A DNA stretch of 64,000 bases from Paenibacillus periandrae (GCF_022458865.1 NZ_JAJNMU010000001.1:1-64000), one strand, 5' to 3'; counted from the stretch's first letter, positions 25,768 to 35,732 are shown. The notes: a model not told the origin generated them from the sequence alone. Numbers and translations: made by a program.

Positions 25768-27942
25768 TTAATCCGTTGTTGTAAACCAATCGATCTTCTT
25801 GCTGGCTAACAGCTTCCTTTGCCCCTGAAAAGAATCATAGATGCTGAGCTTGTACGTCTTTAAAGTATCCAGATGGTAAATCAGATCTGCATCACGCTCT
25901 GTAATCCGGAATTTTTCCTTTTTGCCCAGTCTGATCTTATCATCATTAACTGCCGGATCTGAGGAGACGGCGCCTGCTGCGGCACTGGAGTCTGAGCTTT
26001 TACTATCAAAGTCCTTAAAATCAAATTCTTTCGTAAAAGTCTTATTCCCCTTCTCATCCTCAAAGACAAAAACAAGCTTGCGTCCCTCGGTATTCGATTC
26101 AATCCGATTATTTTTGGTCAGCTCATAATCAAAGGTCAACCTGAGCTCGTCCCGGTTGATCCATGTATTCACGCCTCCGACATGAAGCGTATACGGAAAC
26201 AGATCGATTTTTTCAAAATCGTCCTTCGCAGTAAAGTTCTCATTCGGCAGCCAAAATGCTGCGGCATTCACATAAGCATCCGGTTTGGCATCCTTTTCCG
26301 TATACTTATCCTCGGTTACCGCTTCCCCAATCATGACATGCATGTTCGTTGTCGGAAAGGTTTTCGGCAATGTGCTGGATACAAATAACAGAGCGGAGCC
26401 GCCAGGACCTACCTTATTCTTGATTTCGGAAATGGCAGCAGGATACACGGAGCCGTCGATCGTCTTAAATTGCGCGACAAGCTTGGATACGTCCGTAGAG
26501 CGCTTCTCGAGATTCGTCGCTTCCATCTGTACGGTAAAAACATCGGCCGTATCCCCTGTATAGGTATTTACACCCAATACTTTGTAGCTGGCGCTTCGGC
26601 CCACAATAGCTTTTTTGTACATATCCCCGACGTTAATGTAAGGCATATTGAGCAGCTCGGAGCTTTGCGCAAATTTTAGCAGCTCTTCCTTTTCGGTTTC
26701 GCTGGTTTTCTCCTCAAGCACAAGCTTAATGGTAGAAAATTCATACGTATAAGGCATTTTTCCTATAAACTGAAAATTCGCCTCACTCCCTTTGGGAAGC
26801 CCGATCATTTTGTCCGTCTTGATCAGCTTGGCTTCTACCTTGACGTTATCGTCCAGTAAATAATAGCCTACCAAATTCGGAATCGGCAGCGCCTCAACAC
26901 CTTGATTCAGCAGTGTGAAATTCGCCGTCAAAATATCCTGATCTTCCCAGGGCAGCCGCTGAAAGGAGTTCAGCTTGGAGGTATACGTACCCTCTTTGTT
27001 CGTAAAATGATATTCCGTTCCCGCGTCGACGCTGTCAGGAGCAGACACAGCAGGCAGCTGGAAATAGGCAATTGGCAGGTTCAGCTTCAAATCAGCAGCG
27101 TTCTGGATAATGACAAGCTGCCAGCCTTCCGTGCTGACCGTGATAGGGACAGAGCCCGTTAATTCAATTTCTTTTTTGATTTGTGGATTAATCGATAAAT
27201 CTTTTAAGCTCTTGGCGTCCAATGGATACATATACCCCTCGTTTGTACGCAGCAAAAATTGGTATGCAGGCACAACAGCTGTTCGATTTCCAACATTTTC
27301 CATATTCAGCACGACGGTAGGGGAGTAATTCTTTTCGTTTTTGGTCATAAACACTTTTTTTATCGAGCCTTTAACCTCAGTACCAGCCATATTAATAATA
27401 TGAGATTCATTCACAGGTGTAACCACCGAATACCCGGCGGGAACCGCAACCTCGCCTATCTTTCGCTCAAAGTTCGGCTGCGAGAAGTCCCATTTGATCA
27501 CCTCAAACACAAGATCGCTGAGCTCGGTCGTTTCATTAACTGTTGCATAAAAGCTGATATCCTGTACTGATTGAGGCGTAATCCGATTTTTATCTTTATC
27601 CTGCGGCAGTACCCTGACAGAGATTTGGTTGCCTGATTGCGTCCGCATGCGTACCCAATAGTCGATAAAAAGCAGATCAGTGCTCGTTGTATTATGGACA
27701 CTCAAAGTAAAGGAAACCGTCTTGCCGCTTTGCTCTGTCAGCATCGTCACATTCTTCAGCTCGAAGTAGCTGCCTCCCTGAATTTCTACCGTACCGAGCG
27801 CAGGGGCCGATCCGGTAGTCAGTATGGCGCTGCTGGACGGCGGCGTTGTGCCGCTATCTGCCGCAAAGGCAGGAACAACCGTACTTAAGGTGACAACAGC
27901 TGTCAACAGCAGGATCGCGGTGGATTGTTTAATCATGATCAT
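25768..27942 (-). CDS. Large secreted protein of unknown function, ABC cassette
   Basis: 724 residues with a signal peptide (AILLLTAVVTLSTVVPAFAA). At least three beta-rich segments carry the pattern NT/N(V/L)...V-P-x-Y...R/F-x-T-x-x-G (for example NVGNRTAVVPAYQFLLRTNE, and ATNLEKRSTDVSKLVAQFKT). The C-terminal third (LFPYTLHVGGVN, RDELRLTFDYEL) resembles the same part of the 643-residue protein at 18517-20448. GGAGGG precedes the start. It follows the solute-binding lipoprotein gene by 65 bases and ends the cassette. It may be an extracellular partner of the exporter; I know no function for this family. Confidence 0.75.
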   Translation of the reverse strand: MIMIKQSTAILLLTAVVTLSTVVPAFAADSGTTPPSSSAILTTGSAPALGTVEIQGGSYFELKNVTMLTEQSGKTVSFTLSVHNTTSTDLLFIDYWVRMRTQSGNQISVRVLPQDKDKNRITPQSVQDISFYATVNETTELSDLVFEVIKWDFSQPNFERKIGEVAVPAGYSVVTPVNESHIINMAGTEVKGSIKKVFMTKNEKNYSPTVVLNMENVGNRTAVVPAYQFLLRTNEGYMYPLDAKSLKDLSINPQIKKEIELTGSVPITVSTEGWQLVIIQNAADLKLNLPIAYFQLPAVSAPDSVDAGTEYHFTNKEGTYTSKLNSFQRLPWEDQDILTANFTLLNQGVEALPIPNLVGYYLLDDNVKVEAKLIKTDKMIGLPKGSEANFQFIGKMPYTYEFSTIKLVLEEKTSETEKEELLKFAQSSELLNMPYINVGDMYKKAIVGRSASYKVLGVNTYTGDTADVFTVQMEATNLEKRSTDVSKLVAQFKTIDGSVYPAAISEIKNKVGPGGSALLFVSSTLPKTFPTTNMHVMIGEAVTEDKYTEKDAKPDAYVNAAAFWLPNENFTAKDDFEKIDLFPYTLHVGGVNTWINRDELRLTFDYELTKNNRIESNTEGRKLVFVFEDEKGNKTFTKEFDFKDFDSKSSDSSAAAGAVSSDPAVNDDKIRLGKKEKFRITERDADLIYHLDTLKTYKLSIYDSFQGQRKLLASKKIDWFTTTD

Positions 27943-28007
27943 GATGGGGTTACCCTCCTTAGAGTTTTCCGTAGGAAAACTATCTTCGTAAGCAAATACT
28001 TGTTTCC

Positions 28008-29486
28008 TTATCTCATCATTGGGACAGCGCTCATAGTGCCCACAGGTCCATTAGGATTATCCTTCATTTGCTGCAGCATGGCGTCGCCGTCGGCCTGCCA
28101 TTTTTTCAGTGCATCCCTGATTTGAATCTTGTCCTGTGATGCATCTTCGAACAAACGACGACCAATATCCTGAACCTGGTAAATATTCGGCTTGTCGCGA
28201 TAAACTTTATTATCGGGCATTGGTGCAGGAGTCAAGGTTGTAAAGGCATCAATGTGGAACTGCACACCGTCTTTAGGCTTAATGTATTTTTTGCGAGTAA
28301 CGATATTATAAGAACTGTTTGCTTTCAGGCGTGCCCAATCCTCGCTATTGATGAATTTGATAAACTTCCATGCATCATCTACGTTCTGAGCTTTGGCATT
28401 GACTCCCATAATCCCGTTCATACTCATATACCCGCCTACATCAGGAGCCTCAGGATGAACTGGTAAGGTGACGACATCCCAATCAATCGGCGTAAAGCTC
28501 TTCACATTCTGGGCACTTTTATTGGCGTTCGTAATTTGACTCAGTTGACCATAGTTAATGATCGACATCGCAACACGTCCAGATAAGAAATCATCGTACT
28601 GGAACGGATTAAAATCGGCACCACCCGGATTCGACATTTTAGCTCTCATGGCTGCCTGATCGAGCTGTTCTGGCAATACTTTATCCTTTTTCAGCTGCAG
28701 CATCGTTTTCCAGATTTTTTCCCATTGATCGGTGTCAACCGTCATTTTATCGCCCTTCTCATCGTACATCCTTAGCTGAAGAGGAGCTGTGTACATCTGG
28801 ATCGAATAGAACAAGTCGCCCATCGATTGGGTCGAGAAGGAAAATCCGTATTTGCGGTTTTCACCCTCGCCTTTACCCAAGCGCCTTCCCAGATCAAAAG
28901 CTTCCTCCCACGTCATTTTGTCTTTGGGATAGGCTACTCCGGCTTCATCAAACATTTTTTTGTTATAGACAAGCGCAGAGGAGTTAAAGGTTGGGGCCAA
29001 AGCGTACAGCTTGCCATCCCCTGATTTTTTTAAGCCTTCGATGACAGCAGGAACCATATCGGAGGTATCGAACTTGTCCCTGGTAATCATCGGATCAAGC
29101 TGTGTCAGCAGGTTGTTGCTGATCAGTTCAGGCAGCTGGTCATAACCGACCATGACCACATCGGGCGGATTGTCGCCCTGCATGACCTCCTTGAGCTTAT
29201 CGAGTGGATCGACCTGCTTTTTACTTGGATCCGGCCTGCCATACCGAGCGCTCTCGTCTATGGTCGATATGATTTCCAGCTTTATTTTGGGATTGGCATA
29301 CTCAAAGATCTCTGTAAATTGCTGGCGGAAATATTCATCCTCACTTCCTCCCATTGTCGTTGCAATTCGAAGAACACGCTCCGTATTGTCCGATGCCCCC
29401 GGCATTTTCGTGCAGGCCGCCAGCAGCGGAATCGTAAGTCCGGCACAAATGGACAGCAGCATAGCTTGCTTAACCCGTGGTTTCAT
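28008..29486 (-). CDS. Extracellular solute-binding lipoprotein (family 1 type)
   Basis: 492 residues. The signal peptide ends in lipobox LLAAC, and the body has the two-lobed family 1 binding-protein layout (ATTMGGSEDEYFRQQF near the N-terminus; Trp/Tyr-rich segments such as KMTWEEAFDLGRRLG). These proteins usually deliver sugars or peptides to ABC importers. No importer permease pair is adjacent; the neighbours are a MacB-like exporter and a secreted protein. It may therefore serve as a sensor or scaffold, or work with permeases elsewhere. It lies 140 bases after the ATPase gene and may have its own promoter. Confidence 0.85.
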   Translation of the reverse strand: MKPRVKQAMLLSICAGLTIPLLAACTKMPGASDNTERVLRIATTMGGSEDEYFRQQFTEIFEYANPKIKLEIISTIDESARYGRPDPSKKQVDPLDKLKEVMQGDNPPDVVMVGYDQLPELISNNLLTQLDPMITRDKFDTSDMVPAVIEGLKKSGDGKLYALAPTFNSSALVYNKKMFDEAGVAYPKDKMTWEEAFDLGRRLGKGEGENRKYGFSFSTQSMGDLFYSIQMYTAPLQLRMYDEKGDKMTVDTDQWEKIWKTMLQLKKDKVLPEQLDQAAMRAKMSNPGGADFNPFQYDDFLSGRVAMSIINYGQLSQITNANKSAQNVKSFTPIDWDVVTLPVHPEAPDVGGYMSMNGIMGVNAKAQNVDDAWKFIKFINSEDWARLKANSSYNIVTRKKYIKPKDGVQFHIDAFTTLTPAPMPDNKVYRDKPNIYQVQDIGRRLFEDASQDKIQIRDALKKWQADGDAMLQQMKDNPNGPVGTMSAVPMMR

Positions 29487-29626
29487 TACTAAATCCCCCT
29501 TTGTAGTAGTTGTTGCTTAAAATTTGGCTTGCAATGGTTGTCCTTATGTAATGGCCTTATGTAGTTGTTTGAAGCACTTATGATTTATGTGTATATAATG
29601 AAGACAGATGAAGTCTTCGAAATATA

Positions 29627-30508
29627 TCAGGACAAGCTCTTGGGAGGGCGAATAATAATCTTCTCCCCATCAAACTCCATTGACGCCTTGCTACTAATTT
29701 TTAGTGCCTCTAAATAAGCCTTCGGGATTTGCAGCCGTCCGGCACGATCCAGCACGACATATTCCTCATGCACATCCTGCATCGAATGTAAACCGGAAGA
29801 CTCTTCAGACCCCGCCTCATCCAGATTCGGATTGCGCTTAATGAACTCCGTGCTGGTCATCCCATCGCGAATCGCCACAACACGATCCACCTTGCTCGCG
29901 AGCTCCATATCATGAGTTACAATAACAATTGTAACCCCCAGCTCACGGTTCAGCTTGCGAAAAATATCCATGATCATATCCGAGGTTCGTGTATCGACTG
30001 AGCCCGTCGGTTCATCCGCCAGCAGCAGCGTCGGCTTGTTGGATAAGGAAATCGCAATTGCCACCCGCTGCTGCTCGCCTCCAGAAAGCTGCTGCAGCTT
30101 ATTCCCCATTCGCTCCTTGAGGCCTACCCATTCCAGGAGCTGCTTGGCGTAGGCTCTATCGTATTGTCCACTCAGCATCATCGGCATTTCAACGTTTTCC
30201 AGCGCGGTCAGGTAAGGAACCAGATTGCGGGCGTTATTTTGCCAAATGAATCCAACGGTTTTACGCTTGTATTGGACAAGCTCCTCGTCGGTAATTTTCA
30301 GCAAATTCCACTCTCCAACCTGAACCTGTCCTGCCGATGGACGATCAAGACCTCCCAATATATTCAGCAATGTGGACTTTCCACTGCCGCTGTTGCCGAT
30401 AATCGCCATCATTTCGCCATTAGCAACAGAAATATTAAGACCTTTGAGGGCGACGACCTCGATCTCGTCGGTTTTATATATTTTGACAAGCTCTTCACAG
30501 CTGATCAT
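29627..30508 (-). CDS. ABC transporter ATPase fused to a C-terminal AbrB-like domain
   Basis: 293 residues. Residues 1-225 are a MacB/LolD-type ATPase: Walker A GNSGSGKST (38-46), signature LSGGEQQR, Walker B LLLADEPT and the H-loop VTHD. After a linker, the last 45 residues (VVLDRAGRLQIPKAYLEALK, then SMEFDGEKIIIRPP) match the AbrB/SpoVT swapped-hairpin fold, with the characteristic D-x-x-G-R-x-x-I-P-K. Such a domain is not a normal part of exporter ATPases; it could mediate dimerisation or DNA binding. The start is 3 bases past the permease stop, so the genes are co-translated. Confidence 0.9.
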   Translation of the reverse strand: MISCEELVKIYKTDEIEVVALKGLNISVANGEMMAIIGNSGSGKSTLLNILGGLDRPSAGQVQVGEWNLLKITDEELVQYKRKTVGFIWQNNARNLVPYLTALENVEMPMMLSGQYDRAYAKQLLEWVGLKERMGNKLQQLSGGEQQRVAIAISLSNKPTLLLADEPTGSVDTRTSDMIMDIFRKLNRELGVTIVIVTHDMELASKVDRVVAIRDGMTSTEFIKRNPNLDEAGSEESSGLHSMQDVHEEYVVLDRAGRLQIPKAYLEALKISSKASMEFDGEKIIIRPPKSLS

Positions 30509-30511
30509 CGC

Positions 30512-33430
30512 TTATTTCTCCTCTCCCAGCTTCACAGCTTGATGAACACGCAGCCTGCGAATATGCAGGAACAGCAGTGCAGCACCCGTCAGCATCATGA
30601 ACGCCACGACAATATATAACTGATCGGTATCACGGGCATTAAAAACAACACGGAACGGTGGAACCTGTGTCTGCACGTTTTCTGCCGTCTGCAAGAAGGG
30701 CAGGAATAAATAACTCGTCAGCTTCCCTATTCCAATACCAAGAGCGATAGACAGCCCTGCAGTAAAGCCTTGCTCCAATAAAAGCATTCCCGTAAGCTGT
30801 CTACGAGACAGTCCCATCGCCCGCAGTACGCCAAACTGCACAACTCTGCTGGAAAGATTAAAAAACCAATACAGGATATAACCGATTAATGACACAAGCA
30901 CCGAAACCAGAAATCCAAGACTCAATATACCAAATACGCCACCACGGGACGGGTGCTTTTTCTGGGTAATCAGTTCGTTGCGCACATCTTTCACACTGGC
31001 AATTTCAATCTGTTTGGCTGTCAGTGCTTCGACAATGGGCGTAACCTTCGCCCCGTCCTTCATTTTTAACCACACCTCATAAGGAACGATCGGGGCCTGA
31101 TCATAGATGTATTCCAGATTAGCAATGAAAAAAGGGGTTTGATCCGGATATTGACTCGGCCAATAAGGAACCGTGGCCACAACGACAAATTCCACCTGCT
31201 GCTGCTGAATGGAAATATTAATGATGTCCCCTTCCTTGATGTGATTCTTCTCGGCAAAGGAGGTCGGGATAATAACAGCCTGTTCATACGTGCCAAGCAG
31301 ATTCAGGTAAGCATTGGGATGCGCCTTGAACAAATCCTTGCGAAACCAGGCGACTTTGGCAAAATCCACGTTGTCGATTCCCATCAACATGCCTTGCCCT
31401 AACGATTTTCCGGAAACCACAACATTCCCTTTGGTCCGTAACACACGCGCTGCGTGGTCAATGCCTTCCGTCTGCTGGAAAACAATGAATGGAGGCTCCA
31501 CATACCTCAGCTTGGGAGGAGGCCCTTCCATGCCACTGCCACCACCAGGTGCGCCTCCGCCCTGTTGGCCAGAACCGCTATTACCGCCACCTGGAGAGCC
31601 ACCGGCCCCACTTCCGCTGTTTCCACCATTTTGGCCTGCACTTTGATCCTGTGGAAGCTCATCGGATACTCCAGTCCAGACCGCCTGCACAATCACATCC
31701 GTACCATAGGCATACAAAGTGCGATCCGTGGAGTTCAAATCGATGGTTCGGGCCGCCGATGCATTGTACACACCAAGCCCCAGGGTCAAAATAAGCAGCA
31801 GCATCAGCGGGTAATAAGACCCTGCCGAACGTGACAACTGCGTCAACGTCAAATAAATCGGTACTGGCAGGAATCGCTTGCCTATCCAGCTCCATAAGCG
31901 GAGCAGCCACGGAAATAACCGCAGAAAAAACAATCCCAAGGAAATAATCGATAAGGCCGGTACAAAAAACAGCAACGGATGCACTTGTAATTGATCGGTA
32001 GTGAGTCCTGTTTGAGCCGTGAGCAGCTGCCGCTGGTCGAACAAGTAGTAGCCATAACCTACTAAAGCGATCAATCCTACATCCAGAAACCATTTTTGCC
32101 AAAATGGCGACCGATCAGCACGAGCCAGCTTCTGCTTATAGCTGACAATGGAGGATCGTGCATACACAATGGCCGGTATAACGCTGGCCAGGATCGCTAT
32201 GAAGACAGCCACACCCCCGTACAGCAAAGCTTCGGTCGAGACACCTACCGGTACCGATTGGCGGTCAACGAAGGTTAGAAAACCGCTGGAGGAGCCTATA
32301 CTCTTGGCCATGAACCAGCCGAGCATTGGACCTACGATTAACGCAGTCACCCCCAGCAGAAACCCTTCAAGCAAATAGATGCCAATAATTTGTCGGGTAC
32401 TGCCGCCCCGGCTTCGCAGAACAGCAATGACGCTGCGCTGCCGATCCAGAGATTGACGCGCATTCATCACAATGTAATAAAAAACCATCGCAATCATGGG
32501 TGCAGCTAATGTAAATAGCAAAATTTGCAGCTGCAGACTCTGCGATCTGAACTCCTGCAGAATAGGAATAAACGATAAATCGACCCGTGTATTTTTCAGT
32601 TTCTGAAACAAGGTGATATCCAGACGCTCCAACTTATTTTGCAGCGGAGACAATTGACTTGTCTGAATCTCCCGTAAGTCAAAAGCATAATACCAATTGG
32701 CCAAATTGAGCGGAATTTTTTTCTGTTGAAGTATGTAGGTTTGAAATGACTGCTCGCTCATAAAGAGGGTGTTAACCAACCCCTCCATGCCTTGAAACCA
32801 ATACGGATCGCCTTCCTTGCCCGCTTTGACCGTACCCACTATCTTGATCTTGAGCGGTGCGATACCTAACCCCCCGCTAATCGGATAATTGAATACATCA
32901 CCAATATGCATATCGTTACGGAACATCGCTTCTTCCAGAATAACAGCTTCAACGATACCGTTTTGAATCTGATCCGTGTACCATTGTCCCTGTACGATCT
33001 CGATGTGCTCCTTCAAACCGCTTTGTGACACCAAGGTCATCTGACGTTTTTTGCTCGGATCCACAGTTTGTGGATTTTCCGGTGCCAGCTGGGAGGCTCG
33101 GATCGAATAGCTGCGGACATAGGCCTGATCAGGAAAGGCAACGTCCTTGGGAAGTTCGGTTTGGATGTATTGATCCACGTCGGCAAGTGCGTCCAGATCT
33201 GCTTTCTCACTCCCCGTTGCCTGATAACGAATCAGCAGTGAGCCTGCCGGCAGTCCATTGCTCTTCTCTTCCAGCGATTTGCTGACTACTCGCTTCAAGG
33301 ATCCATCGGCATACATCGGTATGCTTGTCGTAAAAGCAACAGCCATGATCAAGCCGAGCAGTGAGCTTAAGGTTAGCCAGCGCGTGTTCCACATCTTGCG
33401 GTATAAAAACCGAAGCATCGGTATCGACAT
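30512..33430 (-). CDS. MacB/FtsX-like ABC permease, large
   Basis: 972 residues. TM1 lies near residues 18-40, followed by a long extracytoplasmic domain, a first FtsX-type membrane block (about 295-430), two more helices, a Gly/Ser/Gln-rich low-complexity insert (about 597-640), a second extracytoplasmic domain and a C-terminal FtsX block (SLGFLVSVLVSLIGYILYWF, then LRAMGLSRRQLTGMLLLE). This is the duplicated permease layout of DUF214/LolCE-like exporters. The start overlaps the adaptor stop by one base (TAATG). It should form the channel driven by the flanking ATPases. Confidence 0.9.
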   Translation of the reverse strand: MSIPMLRFLYRKMWNTRWLTLSSLLGLIMAVAFTTSIPMYADGSLKRVVSKSLEEKSNGLPAGSLLIRYQATGSEKADLDALADVDQYIQTELPKDVAFPDQAYVRSYSIRASQLAPENPQTVDPSKKRQMTLVSQSGLKEHIEIVQGQWYTDQIQNGIVEAVILEEAMFRNDMHIGDVFNYPISGGLGIAPLKIKIVGTVKAGKEGDPYWFQGMEGLVNTLFMSEQSFQTYILQQKKIPLNLANWYYAFDLREIQTSQLSPLQNKLERLDITLFQKLKNTRVDLSFIPILQEFRSQSLQLQILLFTLAAPMIAMVFYYIVMNARQSLDRQRSVIAVLRSRGGSTRQIIGIYLLEGFLLGVTALIVGPMLGWFMAKSIGSSSGFLTFVDRQSVPVGVSTEALLYGGVAVFIAILASVIPAIVYARSSIVSYKQKLARADRSPFWQKWFLDVGLIALVGYGYYLFDQRQLLTAQTGLTTDQLQVHPLLFFVPALSIISLGLFFLRLFPWLLRLWSWIGKRFLPVPIYLTLTQLSRSAGSYYPLMLLLILTLGLGVYNASAARTIDLNSTDRTLYAYGTDVIVQAVWTGVSDELPQDQSAGQNGGNSGSGAGGSPGGGNSGSGQQGGGAPGGGSGMEGPPPKLRYVEPPFIVFQQTEGIDHAARVLRTKGNVVVSGKSLGQGMLMGIDNVDFAKVAWFRKDLFKAHPNAYLNLLGTYEQAVIIPTSFAEKNHIKEGDIINISIQQQQVEFVVVATVPYWPSQYPDQTPFFIANLEYIYDQAPIVPYEVWLKMKDGAKVTPIVEALTAKQIEIASVKDVRNELITQKKHPSRGGVFGILSLGFLVSVLVSLIGYILYWFFNLSSRVVQFGVLRAMGLSRRQLTGMLLLEQGFTAGLSIALGIGIGKLTSYLFLPFLQTAENVQTQVPPFRVVFNARDTDQLYIVVAFMMLTGAALLFLHIRRLRVHQAVKLGEEK

Positions 33431-34533
33431 TATCGACCCACAACTTTCTGCCCCGGCGTTAGTCCCTTAAGAATTTCCACATCCGTCGATGTTTGCTGGC
33501 CGATCTCTACATCCACTTCTTTTTTGTTCCCCTGCTCGTCTACCAGCTGCACATAGTTTCGTCCCGAATAAGAACGTAAGGTAGATAAAGGAATCGTGAC
33601 TGCCTTTTCCTTGCGCTGGATAATGACGGACACACTGAGCCGGGTACCCCGATTCAGTCCTTGCGGAAAAGGCTCCAGCTGTACAACCAAATAATTGTCA
33701 ATCGTATCCGGCGTCTTCGGCTGCCCATTGCTTCCCTGACCACCAACGCCGCCATTACCTGTATCTACCTTAGGATTAGGCAGCTGCAGTACTTTTCCTT
33801 TGTGCTGACCTGCGGCATTAATGTCTACAACTACCTCCATGCCGACCGCGACCTTTTTTAAGTCATCGGCACTTAAGCTCCCGACAACGGTCAGCTGAGA
33901 CAAATCAGCAATCGTCGCAACGGCATCATACGCTTGTGCGGTGTCGCCCTTTTTCAAAAATACAGAAACAATCGTACCGGCATAGGGTGCCGTCAGCTTC
34001 GCCTTGGCAATTGTGTTTTCCAGCTTGTTCAATTCCTCACGTTTCAGCTCAAAATCGATTTTTGCCTGCTCCAGCGACTCCACAGTCATTTCATCGGCTT
34101 TGCGCAAGGTTTCGATCATAACAAGCTCATCCTTGCGTGTTTGCAGACGCTTCTGCTTCAGCTGGCTCTCCTGCTCCGTCACATCAAGCTCGGCAATAAG
34201 CTGACCCTGCTCCACCTTGTCGCCGCTCTTCACCAGCACACTCTTGATTCTGCGGCTTGCTTCATCGGTAAAATACAGATCTTCCTCCTGAGTAGCCATC
34301 AGTTTGCCAGAGCCGTGTACCTTGGTTTCCAGTGTATCGGTTTTCACGATGTACTCCGGCTTTTTGGATAGCTTGGGAGCTGTTATGACCGGCAGCTTCT
34401 CCTCTTCATCCTCCTTCGGCAGCAAGGAGCAGCCCGATACAAGTACTAGCACAGCCGCTAAACAAGCGATTGCGACAGGTCGTACGGACAGACTACGTGC
34501 TGATAAATTTTCCATCCACCATTTCGAATACAT
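33430..34533 (-). CDS. MacA/HlyD-type adaptor lipoprotein
   Basis: 367 residues from ATG 34533 (GGAGG 9 bases upstream), overlapping the end of the upstream ATPase gene by 41 bases. The lipobox is VSGC near residue 32. A lipoyl half (SRRIKSVLVKSGDKVEQGQL), a coiled-coil hairpin (about 110-160), the second lipoyl half (AKLTAPYAGTIVSVFLKKGD) and a beta-barrel follow. The membrane-proximal domain is interrupted by a Gly/Asn-rich loop (GNGGVGGQGSNGQ). It would link the permease to surface or extracellular partners. Confidence 0.9.
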   Translation of the reverse strand: MYSKWWMENLSARSLSVRPVAIACLAAVLVLVSGCSLLPKEDEEEKLPVITAPKLSKKPEYIVKTDTLETKVHGSGKLMATQEEDLYFTDEASRRIKSVLVKSGDKVEQGQLIAELDVTEQESQLKQKRLQTRKDELVMIETLRKADEMTVESLEQAKIDFELKREELNKLENTIAKAKLTAPYAGTIVSVFLKKGDTAQAYDAVATIADLSQLTVVGSLSADDLKKVAVGMEVVVDINAAGQHKGKVLQLPNPKVDTGNGGVGGQGSNGQPKTPDTIDNYLVVQLEPFPQGLNRGTRLSVSVIIQRKEKAVTIPLSTLRSYSGRNYVQLVDEQGNKKEVDVEIGQQTSTDVEILKGLTPGQKVVGR

Positions 34534-35320
34534 GGTCGGCAACCTCCATAATTGTCGGATCGTGTGTCGTCATACATATCGTTACTTGTTCGGTCGTAAT
34601 AATGTCACGAAACACCGCCATCACCTGTGCACCCATCTGGGAATCCAGTTCTGCGGTCGGTTCATCGGCCAACAACAGAGATGGTTTATGCGCTATCGCT
34701 TTGGCAATAGCCACACGCTGCTGCTCGCCTCCCGATAACTCGAAAGGACGGTGATGCATACGTTTGGAAAGACCCACCAGGTCCAGGCAATGGGCAGCAC
34801 GCTGCTTCCATTCTGATCGCGGAACCCCTGCCATACGCAGCGCCAGTTCAACATTTTCCCAGGCAGACAGCAAGGGCATCAAGGCATACGATTGAAAAAT
34901 AAAACCGATCTCCTTGCGACGAATTTGCGTGCGCTGATCGTCACTGCAGCGATGAAACGGATGGTTAAGAAACATAATCTCACCCGTATTAGGCTGATCC
35001 AGCCCTCCGATCAAATTCAGCAGTGTGGTTTTACCTGAGCCTGAACGACCTTTGAGCATGACCAGCTGCAGCGGATACAGGGACATGTTGATGCCCTTGA
35101 GTACATGCAGTTGACTGCCTCCAACGGGAAAGGAACGCTCCACTCCCGATACGGTAAGAATTGGCTGGGTAATGTCAAAACGCTGCTCGATGATAACCTT
35201 TTCCGTCTTCTGTGCCGCTGCACCGTCATTCATGACAGGTTGTAAATCAGTTTCTGTGTCGAGCTCCCGCCCTTCAGAAACCTTGCTTGTTTGGTTTTTG
35301 GGACGAAGCCAACCTATCAT
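34493..35320 (-). CDS. ABC transporter ATPase, MacB/LolD type
   Basis: 275 residues from ATG 35320, which follows TAGGAGG; the open frame upstream of it lacks a ribosome site. An unusual 55-residue polar N-terminal extension precedes the ATPase core. The core has Walker A GRSGSGKTT, signature ELSGGEQQR, Walker B LLLADEPT and H-loop TTHD. It is the first gene of the cassette and, with the AbrB-fused ATPase four genes later, provides a second nucleotide-binding subunit, so the exporter may be a heterodimer. Confidence 0.92.
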   Translation of the reverse strand: MIGWLRPKNQTSKVSEGRELDTETDLQPVMNDGAAAQKTEKVIIEQRFDITQPILTVSGVERSFPVGGSQLHVLKGINMSLYPLQLVMLKGRSGSGKTTLLNLIGGLDQPNTGEIMFLNHPFHRCSDDQRTQIRRKEIGFIFQSYALMPLLSAWENVELALRMAGVPRSEWKQRAAHCLDLVGLSKRMHHRPFELSGGEQQRVAIAKAIAHKPSLLLADEPTAELDSQMGAQVMAVFRDIITTEQVTICMTTHDPTIMEVADHVFEMVDGKFIST

Positions 35321-35389
35321 TTTGATCCTCCTATAAGTGTTCCTCCAGGTATCGCTACCATAAGAATAACGAACTATGTAAGCTTCCAA

Positions 35390-35613
35390 TAGCTCTCTTT
35401 ATAAAAACTACCAGCTTTATCAGGTCTCGCCAAGTTTCCATGAACCAACCTGGTTTTTCCTGATCTACCAACGTACAGCAGATTGACCTTCAAATGACAA
35501 AATGATCTCCCCTAATCTTAGACGAGGCGAATCGGCAAAAGGTTACAGAAACAGGATAAAAATTAGCTAGTCTGATGAATACTATCGAATTTCGTTGAAT
35601 CTTCAACCATGCG
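35390..35613. other. Intergenic region between divergent units
   Basis: About 340 bases separate the ABC cassette start from the ankyrin gene; apart from the plus-strand promoter at 35614-35642 no further gene is visible. A convincing promoter for the ABC cassette is not obvious; TTGGAA near 35375 with a poor -10 is the best candidate. Confidence 0.4.
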
Positions 35614-35642
35614 TTGATAAACAAAGCGAATTGTTATATAAT
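35614..35642 (+). promoter_or_regulatory. Sigma-A promoter of the ankyrin gene
   Basis: TTGATA (35614-35619), a 17-bp spacer, TATAAT (35637-35642). The leader is about 85 bases. Confidence 0.75.
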
Positions 35643-35732
35643 TACAGGTCAACATATTTTCACCTTTATCTGTAAAAACGTCATACTATCAGGCTTCACC
35701 ATGCTATAGAAGACTTCGGGGGGTTACTATTC

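Noticed and set aside
31489..31834. Overlapping plus-strand ORFs in the ABC permease region
   Set aside because: They are antisense shadows of the Gly/Ser-rich low-complexity insert of the permease.
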